The position numbers and the translations under genes are program-made. Source: CAIPBY01 sp041671305 (lineage in GTDB: Bacteria; Patescibacteriota; Patescibacteriia; 2-01-FULL-39-33). Taken from it: a DNA stretch of 29,316 bases. Under the pieces are notes generated by a model. The model saw nothing but the letters and a program-made list of their open reading frames with translations. It had not been told where the DNA came from and searched no databases. The number at the start of each line of letters is the position of its first letter. The first letter of the stretch is position 1. The stretch spans positions 1-29,316 of the forward strand of contig JBAZBX010000013.1 in NCBI GenBank assembly GCA_041671305.1, read 5' to 3'. Positions 23,279 through 29,316 of this stretch are shown piece by piece.

Positions 23279-23303
23279 TATAGCATATGAAAAATAATGT
23301 CAA
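23275..23303 (-). promoter_or_regulatory. Consensus promoter of the sdpR operon
   Basis: On the minus strand, TTGACA (23303-23298), 17 bp, TATAAT (23280-23275), a full consensus sigma-70 promoter. Such strength fits a promoter normally kept repressed. Confidence 0.85.
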
Positions 23304-23319
23304 GGGGAAAAGACCAGAG

Positions 23320-23359
23320 AAAAAAAAGAAGAGGAGGACGCCGGTTGGAGCCCTCCTCT
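23320..23359 (-). terminator. Terminator after the small SD-equipped gene
   Basis: On the minus strand, AGAGGAGG (23359-23352) pairs with CCTCCTCT (23337-23330), followed by TCTTTTTTT. It supports a real minus-strand gene ending at 23378. Confidence 0.7.
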
Positions 23360-23377
23360 GGGGTATGATGGGAGTAT

Positions 23378-23569
23378 TTACACTTGCAGTGACAATATCT
23401 TTGCGGTGGAAGCGGAAGTGCTTAACCCAGATTTTCCCCCTATGGAATGTGCAAATTCTCCATCCCGACGCATTTGCTCAGCCAGCAACTCCTCGGCATT
23501 TTTCGGTCTCACCGATGTGACACGCCTACCCTTTGTTTCCGGTAAAGTAGCTGTTCCCGTGTCGCTCAT
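23378..23569 (-). CDS. Small hydrophilic protein of unknown function
   Basis: I do not recognise it. It would encode 63 residues: a Thr/Gly/Lys-rich start, a short amphipathic helix (NAEELLAEQMRRDGEF) and a Ser/Thr/Gly-rich end. It has no membrane segment and no cysteine. The start at 23569 is chosen because GGAGG (minus, 23584-23580) stands 10 nt upstream, a strong Shine-Dalgarno site rare in this window. An in-frame ATG at 23620 overlapping the preceding gene would give 80 residues. The region is visibly richer in GC than its neighbours, hinting at different origin or constraint. A terminator follows. It probably shares the transcript of the 529-residue membrane protein. Confidence 0.5.
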   Translation of the reverse strand: MSDTGTATLPETKGRRVTSVRPKNAEELLAEQMRRDGEFAHSIGGKSGLSTSASTAKILSLQV

Positions 23570-23579
23570 GTTGTCTGTC

Positions 23580-23584
23580 CCTCC
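23580..23584 (-). promoter_or_regulatory. Strong Shine-Dalgarno site of the small gene
   Basis: GGAGG on the minus strand, 10 nt before the ATG at 23569. It decides the start choice and contrasts with the SD-poor starts of most neighbours. Confidence 0.55.
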
Positions 23585-23603
23585 GTTGTTCCCTCGGTTA
23601 CTG

Positions 23604-25193
23604 CTAGTCCGATATCTCATCGCGCTTCTCCCGGATGAAAGAAGTCGCTTTTTCTAGAAATTCCACCAACATCTTGAATGGAGTTTCAATGATGAAATCC
23701 AATATATAAATGAAGATGTTAATTTTGGAAAAGTTAGCCGACAGGACACGTCCAACTCTGACTATGGGCAGAGTCAAGAAATCAATCAAAAAATTTCTCA
23801 AATTATCTTTACGCGGAATAACCAGGAATTGATTAGCCAGATTGCGCAATCTAAAGCCCAAGAAACTGACCAAGGTCAAGAAGAAGATAAATAGCAGACT
23901 GCTTAATAAATTAAAGTCCAATAGAATAAGAGCATAGACGATAATACCGAAAGAAACCATGAACATAATAAGGTAAATGACATTAAAAACAAAATAAGTG
24001 ACTGATCCTTTGTTCATCAGCTTTTTTTGCTTGAAGACTATTTTTCTCTCTTCGCCGTAGACGATTTTTTTGATTTGATCAATGATGATTTGCGTATTTT
24101 TGGGTCCCGGGACTTTTATGGTCATGGCAATAATGAACATAAGAGTAGGATGGAAGATGACATTTATGGCCAGCGCTTTGAAATTGATGGATTTGACGAC
24201 AAAAAGATCGTATGGCACTTCCAAAATAAAAGCCAAGACCGTTTTGGTGAGCAAAATGTAAATTATGACTCGGATGATACTGCCAATTAAACGACTGCGA
24301 ATACGTTGATAATTACTTTGACATGTTTCCTGAACTTGCTGGGTTAACCCGACCTCGTCATTAAGAGATTCAGCGGAGTCTTGATTTTTTTCAATTATTT
24401 CTTTGAGGATGATGAAAAAAACAGATTGCCTTTTGATCATTTGAAAAAGTTGGAAAGTGATGGGGTGCGACAAGTGAGCATCCATTTTTCCTTTGATGGA
24501 AGTCAGGTTTTGGCAGAAATCCATGATCGCGTCGGGGCTAAGATCGTTCCAGTCCGGTATGTATAATTTGAGTAGTCTGTAATAAAGAATATTTTTGTCT
24601 GCTTTCCCGATGGTTTTGAGAACTGCTAGATAAATCTGCAGGTTTCTTTCTTTTTCATCTATATTCGTCTGGATAAATGAGATGCTACTGACCATTTGCG
24701 AATACATAAAATTAATCATGGCCAGCTCCTTGTCTATGGGGAATAATTTTTCATCTATTTCACAAGCAGCTAGATCTATAGCCCATTCCGACAGTTTATT
24801 TTTCTGGGTATAGGCATTGATATTGATAAAATTGAAAATCGCCAAATATTTCTCAATCGGTTTGGCTATTTCTTCAATGACGGTTTCTGGTAAACTGTCA
24901 TTGGGCAGATATGTCGCCCTGATAAATTCAAAGATTAAGGCCTGACTTATTTTGAAGGCATCTTTTTCTTGAATGAAGAAAATCTGCCGGCGCAGGAATC
25001 TTTTCAGGGAGTTGCGTCTGATCAGGTGTTCGTCATTATAATCCACGGCATTGCGGATTTTTTCATAAAAAAAACCAAGCTTAGAAACCAGCTGGCTAAG
25101 CTTAATCTTTTCCGAATCTTTGGGCGCTGGCCTGGAGTAGTCTTTGCTTTGTGCTTCTACAAGCCATTGCATTTCACTGGATAATTGAGGCAT
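23604..25193 (-). CDS. 529-residue membrane protein of unknown function
   Basis: I do not recognise the family. Residues 1-300 are soluble and mostly helical, with mixed charge. About residues 301-325, 338-360, 398-425, 428-447 and perhaps 490-508 are hydrophobic enough to cross the membrane. A charged loop at 361-396 (GPKNTQIIIDQIKK ... VFKQKKLMNKG) sits in the middle, and the tail is basic and acidic. No enzyme motif, nucleotide site or metal-binding cluster is visible. It has a good promoter giving a nearly leaderless mRNA and is divergent from pflB. The small gene at 23378-23569 follows. The large cytoplasmic helical part followed by membrane helices suggests a scaffold or transport-related role, but that is a guess. 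Confidence 0.85.
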   Translation of the reverse strand: MPQLSSEMQWLVEAQSKDYSRPAPKDSEKIKLSQLVSKLGFFYEKIRNAVDYNDEHLIRRNSLKRFLRRQIFFIQEKDAFKISQALIFEFIRATYLPNDSLPETVIEEIAKPIEKYLAIFNFININAYTQKNKLSEWAIDLAACEIDEKLFPIDKELAMINFMYSQMVSSISFIQTNIDEKERNLQIYLAVLKTIGKADKNILYYRLLKLYIPDWNDLSPDAIMDFCQNLTSIKGKMDAHLSHPITFQLFQMIKRQSVFFIILKEIIEKNQDSAESLNDEVGLTQQVQETCQSNYQRIRSRLIGSIIRVIIYILLTKTVLAFILEVPYDLFVVKSINFKALAINVIFHPTLMFIIAMTIKVPGPKNTQIIIDQIKKIVYGEERKIVFKQKKLMNKGSVTYFVFNVIYLIMFMVSFGIIVYALILLDFNLLSSLLFIFFLTLVSFLGFRLRNLANQFLVIPRKDNLRNFLIDFLTLPIVRVGRVLSANFSKINIFIYILDFIIETPFKMLVEFLEKATSFIREKRDEISD

Positions 25194-25204
25194 ATTTCAA
25201 TTTA

Positions 25205-25233
25205 ATTATACAGACTCGGCTTGGCAATTGCAA
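25205..25233 (-). promoter_or_regulatory. Promoter of the 529-residue membrane protein (near-leaderless)
   Basis: On the minus strand, TTGCAA (25233-25228), 17 bp, TATAAT (25210-25205). The predicted start at about 25198 leaves only ~5 nt before the ATG. Confidence 0.7.
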
Positions 25234-25261
25234 GCAAAGAGAGTTGATAAAGCCTGGTTTT

Positions 25262-25290
25262 TTGACAATTGTTGGCATATTTTGTATAAT
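25262..25290 (+). promoter_or_regulatory. Consensus promoter of pflB
   Basis: TTGACA (25262-25267), 17 bp, TATAAT (25285-25290), a full consensus. The predicted start is about 25297, giving an ~83-nt leader. Confidence 0.88.
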
Positions 25291-25304
25291 AATAAATGTT
25301 CGTT

Positions 25305-25345
25305 TGCGGTAGATAAAACCGCATCCTGAGAGGGTGGCGGTTTTT
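25305..25345 (+). promoter_or_regulatory. Candidate transcription attenuator in pflB leader
   Basis: Two mutually exclusive hairpins share one strand. The first is TGCGGT (25305-25310) with ACCGCA (25318-25323). The second is AAAACCGC-ATCCT (25315-25327) with AGGGT-G-GCGGTTTT (25331-25344), loop GAG, ending in a five-U run, a terminator shape inside the leader and before the ATG. Forming the first would prevent the second. I recognise no known riboswitch core here. The ZTP ('pfl') riboswitch consensus is not matched. Confidence 0.5.
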
Positions 25346-25379
25346 GGTCTGCCTTAATTAATAAATAAATCAGACAGGC

Positions 25380-27611
25380 ATGAGTAGAATTAAAACAGAT
25401 TTTAAGGAAGGTAAATGGACAGAAGAGATAGATGTCCGAAGTTTTATTTTTGAAAATATTACTCCTTATGACGGGGACGGCTCGTTTTTGGCAGGTCCTA
25501 CAGTTAATACTTTGAAAGTTTGGGAGGAAAGTAAAAAATTATTGAATAAAGAAAGAAAACATGGAGGCGTTTTGAGCGTGGATACGGAAACAATCTCAAC
25601 CATTAATAGCCATAAAGCCGGATATATCAAGAAAGAATTTGAGGTAATTGTAGGTCTTCAGACGGATAAACCACTCAAAAGAGCGCTGAAGCCGTTTGGC
25701 GGCATCAGGGTCGTGGAGAAAGCATGTGAGGAATATGGTAAGAAAATCAAACCGGAAATTGTAGAAATTTGCACCAAATATCGCAAAACTCACAATGATG
25801 GCGTTTTTTCGGCTTATACAGATGAAATTAGAAAATTTCGCAGTTCACATATAATTACTGGTTTGCCGGATAATTATGCCAGAGGACGCATTATCGGTGA
25901 TTATAGGCGCGTAGCTCTTTATGGTATTGATTATTTAATTGAAGAAAAGAAAAAGGATAAGGTGGGATTGGACGGCGAGATGACCGATGATCTTATCAGA
26001 TTGCGCGAAGAAGTTTCCGATCAAATTATTGCTTTGCAACTCATGAAAGAGATGGCAACATCCTATGGCTTTGATATTTCCGCCCCTGCTCAAAATGCCC
26101 AAGAGGCGGTGCAGTGGACTTACTTCGGATATCTGGCAGCGCTTAAAGAGCACGACGGCGCAGCCATGAGTTTGGGCAATGTTAGTAACTTTTTTGACGT
26201 CTATATTGAGCGGGATATGAAAGAGGGAAAGATGAAAGAAGCGGAAGCTCAAGAATTAATTGATCAGTTTGTCATTAAATTGAGATTAATCAGGCACTTG
26301 CGAATGGATGAATACAATAGGTTGTTTGCCGGCGATCCTACTTGGCTGACTGAGTCTTTGGGTGGAGTTTGGAACAACGGCCAGCACAAAGTCACCAAGA
26401 CAACTTATAGGTTTATGCATACTCTTTATAATCTTGGCGCTTCTCCGGAACCGAATTTGACTGTTCTCTGGTCCGAAAAACTGCCAAGCGCATTCAAGGA
26501 TTATTGCGCTCAAGTGAGTTTGGACACTTCTTCTATCCAATATGAAAATGACGATTTGATGAGGGAAGTTTCTTGCAGTGATGATTATGGTATTAGTTGT
26601 TGCGTTTCCATGCTTAAGACTGGCAAACAAATGCAGTTTTTTGGCGCTAGATGCAATTTGGCCAAAATTTTACTTATGGCTATAAATGAAGGACGGGATG
26701 AAATAAGCGGAATTAAAATCATAGACGGAGTAGAGCCAATAGCCGGGGATTATTTGGATATTAATAAATTAATGCCCTTGTTTGCCAAAACCATGGCCGA
26801 AACTGCCAAGGTATATGCCAATACCATGAATATTATCCATTACATGCATGATAAATATTATTATGAAAGAGCTCAAATGGCATTACTGGATACTGATATA
26901 GAAAGAGTAATGGCTTTCGGCATCGCCGGCTTATCCGTGGTGGCTGATTCTTTGTCAGCAATCCAATACGCTAAGGTGAAGCCGATTAGAAATGAACAGG
27001 GTCTGGCTGTCAGTTTTGAAATTGAAGGAGATTTCCCCAAATATGGCAATGATGATGACAGAGTTGATGACATCGCTCAGAAATTAGTCAGTGATTTTAA
27101 TTTGGAACTCCAAAAGCACAAAATTTATAAAAATGCCCAGGCAACTTTATCGGTTTTAACCATTACTTCCAATGTGGTTTATGGCAAAAACACCGGAGCC
27201 ACTCCTGATGGCAGAAAGTTAGGTGAACCTTTTGCGCCTGGAGCCAATCCTATGCATGGCCGAGATACTCATGGTGCCGTGGCTTCGCTTAATTCCGTAG
27301 CCAAAATCTCCTATCTTAATTCTCGTGATGGCATTTCCAATACATTTACTATTGTGCCTCAGACTATGGGTCACAATAATCAAGAACAGAAAATAAACTT
27401 AGTCGCTTTGCTTGATGGATATTTCAAAAAGAAAGCGCATCATTTGAACGTCAATGTTTTGAAGAAAGAATTGCTTCAAGACGCCATGAAACATCCGGAA
27501 AAATATCCTCAACTCACTATCAGAGTTTCCGGTTATGCAGTTAACTTTGTAAAATTAACCAAAGAACAACAGCAAGAAGTCCTCTCTAGGACATTCTTTG
27601 AAAGAAAATAA
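25380..27611 (+). CDS. pflB: Pyruvate formate-lyase (formate C-acetyltransferase)
   Basis: A 743-residue glycyl-radical enzyme that converts pyruvate and CoA to acetyl-CoA and formate without oxygen. The active-site cysteines Cys407-Cys408 lie in GISCCVSMLKTGKQ and the radical-bearing Gly718 in RVSGYAVNF, as in the E. coli enzyme (Cys418-Cys419, Gly734). The N-terminal segment, YDGDGSFLAGPT and RRVALYGIDYL also fit true PFL rather than a diol dehydratase. Length is close to the usual ~760. pflA follows 79 nt later without a visible terminator. The consensus promoter and attenuator-like leader suggest strong but controlled expression. Confidence 0.97.
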   Translation: MSRIKTDFKEGKWTEEIDVRSFIFENITPYDGDGSFLAGPTVNTLKVWEESKKLLNKERKHGGVLSVDTETISTINSHKAGYIKKEFEVIVGLQTDKPLKRALKPFGGIRVVEKACEEYGKKIKPEIVEICTKYRKTHNDGVFSAYTDEIRKFRSSHIITGLPDNYARGRIIGDYRRVALYGIDYLIEEKKKDKVGLDGEMTDDLIRLREEVSDQIIALQLMKEMATSYGFDISAPAQNAQEAVQWTYFGYLAALKEHDGAAMSLGNVSNFFDVYIERDMKEGKMKEAEAQELIDQFVIKLRLIRHLRMDEYNRLFAGDPTWLTESLGGVWNNGQHKVTKTTYRFMHTLYNLGASPEPNLTVLWSEKLPSAFKDYCAQVSLDTSSIQYENDDLMREVSCSDDYGISCCVSMLKTGKQMQFFGARCNLAKILLMAINEGRDEISGIKIIDGVEPIAGDYLDINKLMPLFAKTMAETAKVYANTMNIIHYMHDKYYYERAQMALLDTDIERVMAFGIAGLSVVADSLSAIQYAKVKPIRNEQGLAVSFEIEGDFPKYGNDDDRVDDIAQKLVSDFNLELQKHKIYKNAQATLSVLTITSNVVYGKNTGATPDGRKLGEPFAPGANPMHGRDTHGAVASLNSVAKISYLNSRDGISNTFTIVPQTMGHNNQEQKINLVALLDGYFKKKAHHLNVNVLKKELLQDAMKHPEKYPQLTIRVSGYAVNFVKLTKEQQQEVLSRTFFERK

Positions 27612-27690
27612 AGGACAGTTCAAGCGTCGTAGCCGTCGCAATTAAAATGGTAATGATTAGAGTTATTCATTGTGAAGTTTATTCAAACAA

Positions 27691-28416
27691 ATGCTAAATA
27701 TACATTCTATAGAATCATTTGGTACTCACGACGGACCAGGAATCCGTCTGGTTGTTTTTGCGCAGGGTTGTAATTTTCGCTGTCTGTATTGCCATAATCC
27801 AGATACCCAGGATCTCATGGGCGGACGCGAAATGTCAACCGCAGAGATCGTGGCAATGGCTGAAGATTCAAAACCATATTTCAAAAATAATGGAGGCGTG
27901 ACTGTCTCTGGAGGAGAGCCTTTGCTCCAGGCTGGTGGAGTGCTTAAATTATTCAAACAGTTGAAAGCCAAAAATATCCATACTGTGCTTGATACTAATG
28001 GTTCAATTTTAAATGACACGGTGAAAGAACTTTTAGAATATACTGATTTGGTTATTTTGGATATTAAACATATTAATGATGAGCTTCACCGGAAATTAAC
28101 CGGTTGCAGTAATAAAAACGTTTTGGAATTTGCCCGGTATTGCGAGAAACAAAAAAAGCCCATGTGGCTTAGATACGTGCTTACTCCGGGTTATACAGAT
28201 CAGCCCAAATATTTGCAAGAATTCGGAGAGTATTTCAAAAACTATAAATGTGTAGAGCGGGTTGGCATTCTTCCGTATCACACTCTGGGCATGCATAAAT
28301 ATGAATCTTTGGAGATAGAATACAAGCTCAAGGATGTACCCGTGCCTACGCCCGAGCAGGTAAGTGTGGCGAGAAGCATTTTTGAGAAATATTTCAAAAC
28401 AGTTATCGTACGATAG
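27691..28416 (+). CDS. pflA: Pyruvate formate-lyase activating enzyme
   Basis: A 241-residue radical SAM protein that makes the glycyl radical on PflB. Cys27, Cys31 and Cys34 (GCNFRCLYCHNPDT) hold the 4Fe-4S cluster. Further SAM-binding features are GGVTVSGGEPLLQ and the TVLDTNGS strand. Length matches the short PflA type with no ferredoxin insert. It is the second gene of the pfl operon, 79 nt after pflB. The last codons lie in a palindrome (28404-28415, TATCGTACGATA). Confidence 0.96.
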   Translation: MLNIHSIESFGTHDGPGIRLVVFAQGCNFRCLYCHNPDTQDLMGGREMSTAEIVAMAEDSKPYFKNNGGVTVSGGEPLLQAGGVLKLFKQLKAKNIHTVLDTNGSILNDTVKELLEYTDLVILDIKHINDELHRKLTGCSNKNVLEFARYCEKQKKPMWLRYVLTPGYTDQPKYLQEFGEYFKNYKCVERVGILPYHTLGMHKYESLEIEYKLKDVPVPTPEQVSVARSIFEKYFKTVIVR

Positions 28417-28425
28417 TATCGTAAA

Positions 28426-28464
28426 AAAATAAAATGTTCCGGATTATGAGAGCGTTTTATTTTT
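28426..28464. terminator. Convergent terminator after pflA
   Basis: AAAATAAAATG (28426-28436) pairs with CGTTTTATTTT (28453-28463, one G-U), extended by three inner pairs. T-rich on both strands. The stop of the minus-strand gene lies in its loop. Confidence 0.5.
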
Positions 28465-28725
28465 GATAATATTTTCAATTGTCTTAGGATCGTCGGTGTA
28501 GAGGAAAATTTTCTGTCTGGAATTATGACCTCTGATCATCAGCTGTAATCCGGCGGGAATGCGGGTTATTTTTATCCTGGTCGGTCCAGCTTTGATAACC
28601 TTGATTTCTCCGGTGACAATTTTGGTCACTAGTGGATTGGACTGGATTAATTTTATGATTTCTCTGGCAGATTCGGTGATGGTGGAATGGCTTTTGGCAA
28701 TTTTTTTACCAGCGAGGTGCGGCAT
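28444..28725 (-). CDS. Short conserved-looking protein, function unknown
   Basis: A 93-residue protein with a basic N-terminus (GKKIAKSHSTITESAREIIK) and an alternating beta-rich body ending in FLYTDDPKTIENIIKN. It has two or three histidines but no classic catalytic motif. It may belong to the small DUF2103-type proteins described as predicted metal-binding, but I hold that only weakly. Its ATG overlaps the TAA of the CYTH gene by one base (TAATG), a sign of translational coupling, so the two probably act together or at least are made together. Confidence 0.75.
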   Translation of the reverse strand: MPHLAGKKIAKSHSTITESAREIIKLIQSNPLVTKIVTGEIKVIKAGPTRIKITRIPAGLQLMIRGHNSRQKIFLYTDDPKTIENIIKNKTLS

Positions 28726-29316
28726 TATATTTTTCTTTTAATTTCTAGCCAATCGGGTACGGGAATAAAAAGAATTTCCGGCCAGGAGTCTATTTCTTCT
28801 TCACTGACGTCGTAATGTTCTTGATAGGCTGTTTCTACACTGCCATGAAGAGCGTTTTTCCAATCAAATCCTAATTTTTCAGCCATTATTTTTATCTTGT
28901 CTTCATCGGGTGCTTCAATTTCTACAAATTCAGGGATCCAAGGCCAGGTATCAATGGTTATTTCACAGCCATCATAAGTCCAAGTTTCTCGCTTGGTCTC
29001 TTGATATGATTTGGATTGGAATCCCATGGCTTGCAGGATATTGCAGGTTTCGTCAAAACTGCTGACAGTCACGGTTATTTCCTTGGTGCCATGAAGCGTG
29101 CGATCCAATAATTTTTTGAAGCTGAAAGTCACTTTATCTCCTTCATCGCGGACTCTGACCCAGGCGTTTTCGTGGTATAATCTGGCATCTGGATAATCAA
29201 ACACTTTTCTGCGCATTAGTCTTTCCGGGTGCTGTAAAACAGCTCCGATGTCTTGGAGTTTCTGTCGCAGTTCTTGAGAATTTATGTTTGTGAATTTGGC
29301 TTCTATTTCAGTTTCC
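28725..29316 (-). CDS. CYTH-domain (triphosphate tunnel) protein, cut by window edge
   Basis: The coding frame stays open from 29216, an internal ATG, to the window end, so the true N-terminus lies outside; 196 residues are visible. The first visible residues read ETEIEAKF, and EIEAK is the ExExK metal-binding strand that defines CYTH proteins (class IV adenylate cyclase, thiamine triphosphatase, inorganic triphosphatase). Basic and acidic strands follow as expected (WVRVRDEGDKVTFSFKK, ETWTYDGCEITIDTWPWIPEFVEIE). The reaction is probably hydrolysis or cyclisation of a triphosphate substrate. Which one cannot be told. It is coupled to the next gene by TAATG overlap. Confidence 0.85.
   Translation of the reverse strand, partial: ETEIEAKFTNINSQELRQKLQDIGAVLQHPERLMRRKVFDYPDARLYHENAWVRVRDEGDKVTFSFKKLLDRTLHGTKEITVTVSSFDETCNILQAMGFQSKSYQETKRETWTYDGCEITIDTWPWIPEFVEIEAPDEDKIKIMAEKLGFDWKNALHGSVETAYQEHYDVSEEEIDSWPEILFIPVPDWLEIKRKI

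Noticed and set aside
23287..23520. A 77-codon plus-strand frame with a basic start
   Set aside because: It starts within the sdpR promoter, lies antisense to the small SD-equipped gene and through its terminator, and has no promoter or RBS of its own.
23378..23569. LPxTG-type sortase signal (LPETK) in the small protein
   Set aside because: The final Gly is replaced by Lys, the motif is near the N-terminus, and no membrane segment or basic tail follows.
25297..25379. ZTP ('pfl') riboswitch ahead of pflB
   Set aside because: The position is suggestive, but the conserved ZTP core sequences are not present; only the attenuator geometry remains.
1..29316. CRISPR array, insertion sequence or prophage
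   Set aside because: I found no regularly spaced direct repeats, transposase motifs, terminal inverted repeats or phage genes.
1..29316. UGA recoded to glycine or tryptophan
   Set aside because: No accepted gene contains an in-frame UGA, so a reassigned code is not supported here.

Overview
The window is a 29.3 kb, AT-rich, gene-dense piece of a bacterial chromosome. Its gene content and style suggest a Patescibacteria (Candidate Phyla Radiation, CPR) genome. The evidence is short intergenic gaps, compact translation and RNA genes, few Shine-Dalgarno sites, two DHH-family phosphoesterase paralogues, a secreted lysozyme-like protein, and membrane or secreted proteins of no recognised family. 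The lineage is an inference and I cannot place it more finely. All genes read through in the standard code with no internal UGA. Of the 29 protein genes whose stop is visible, 23 end in TAA, 6 in TAG and none in TGA.

Layout. Bases 1-438 are a non-coding, hairpin-rich stretch ending in a sigma-70 type promoter. A secreted lysozyme-like protein follows (439-1029), then tRNA-Cys. Bases 1265-8391 run on the plus strand: infB-rbfA, an NrnA-type DHH phosphoesterase, clpP, a long structured leader, rny-ymdB and an HU-type protein. Next come yvcK and a HAD phosphatase. From 10101 to 17687 most genes are on the minus strand: tRNA-Arg and tRNA-Lys; the rpmF-nusB-rnc-pilT operon; the cca-rluD pair; a tRNA-Ala/Ile/Val cluster that runs straight into a membrane-anchored protein; and a DHH paralogue that has lost most catalytic residues. 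A divergent promoter region then leads to valS-tyrS (plus). Convergent to these is an sdpR-sdpI-metalloprotease operon (minus) with a palindromic operator. After it lie a 529-residue membrane protein of unknown function and a small SD-equipped gene, also on the minus strand. Divergent from these are pflB (behind a leader that looks like a transcription attenuator) and pflA. The window closes with a short unknown protein and a CYTH-domain gene cut by the window edge.

How the genes fit together. Most serve translation and RNA metabolism: initiation (IF2), 30S maturation (RbfA), rRNA processing (RNase III, NusB), RNA decay (RNase Y with YmdB, NrnA-like), tRNA maturation (CCA-adding enzyme, pseudouridine synthase), aminoacylation (ValRS, TyrRS) and six tRNAs. 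PflB and PflA indicate anaerobic fermentation of pyruvate to formate and acetyl-CoA. PilT implies a type IV pilus. The lysozyme-like protein acts outside the membrane. SdpR/SdpI resembles a peptide-toxin immunity module, with no toxin gene in view.

The most interesting unexplained parts are the pflB and rny leaders, the degenerate DHH protein, the 529-residue membrane protein with its small partner, a tRNA-Ile with a UAU anticodon, leaderless promoters, and a short motif shared by three upstream regions.
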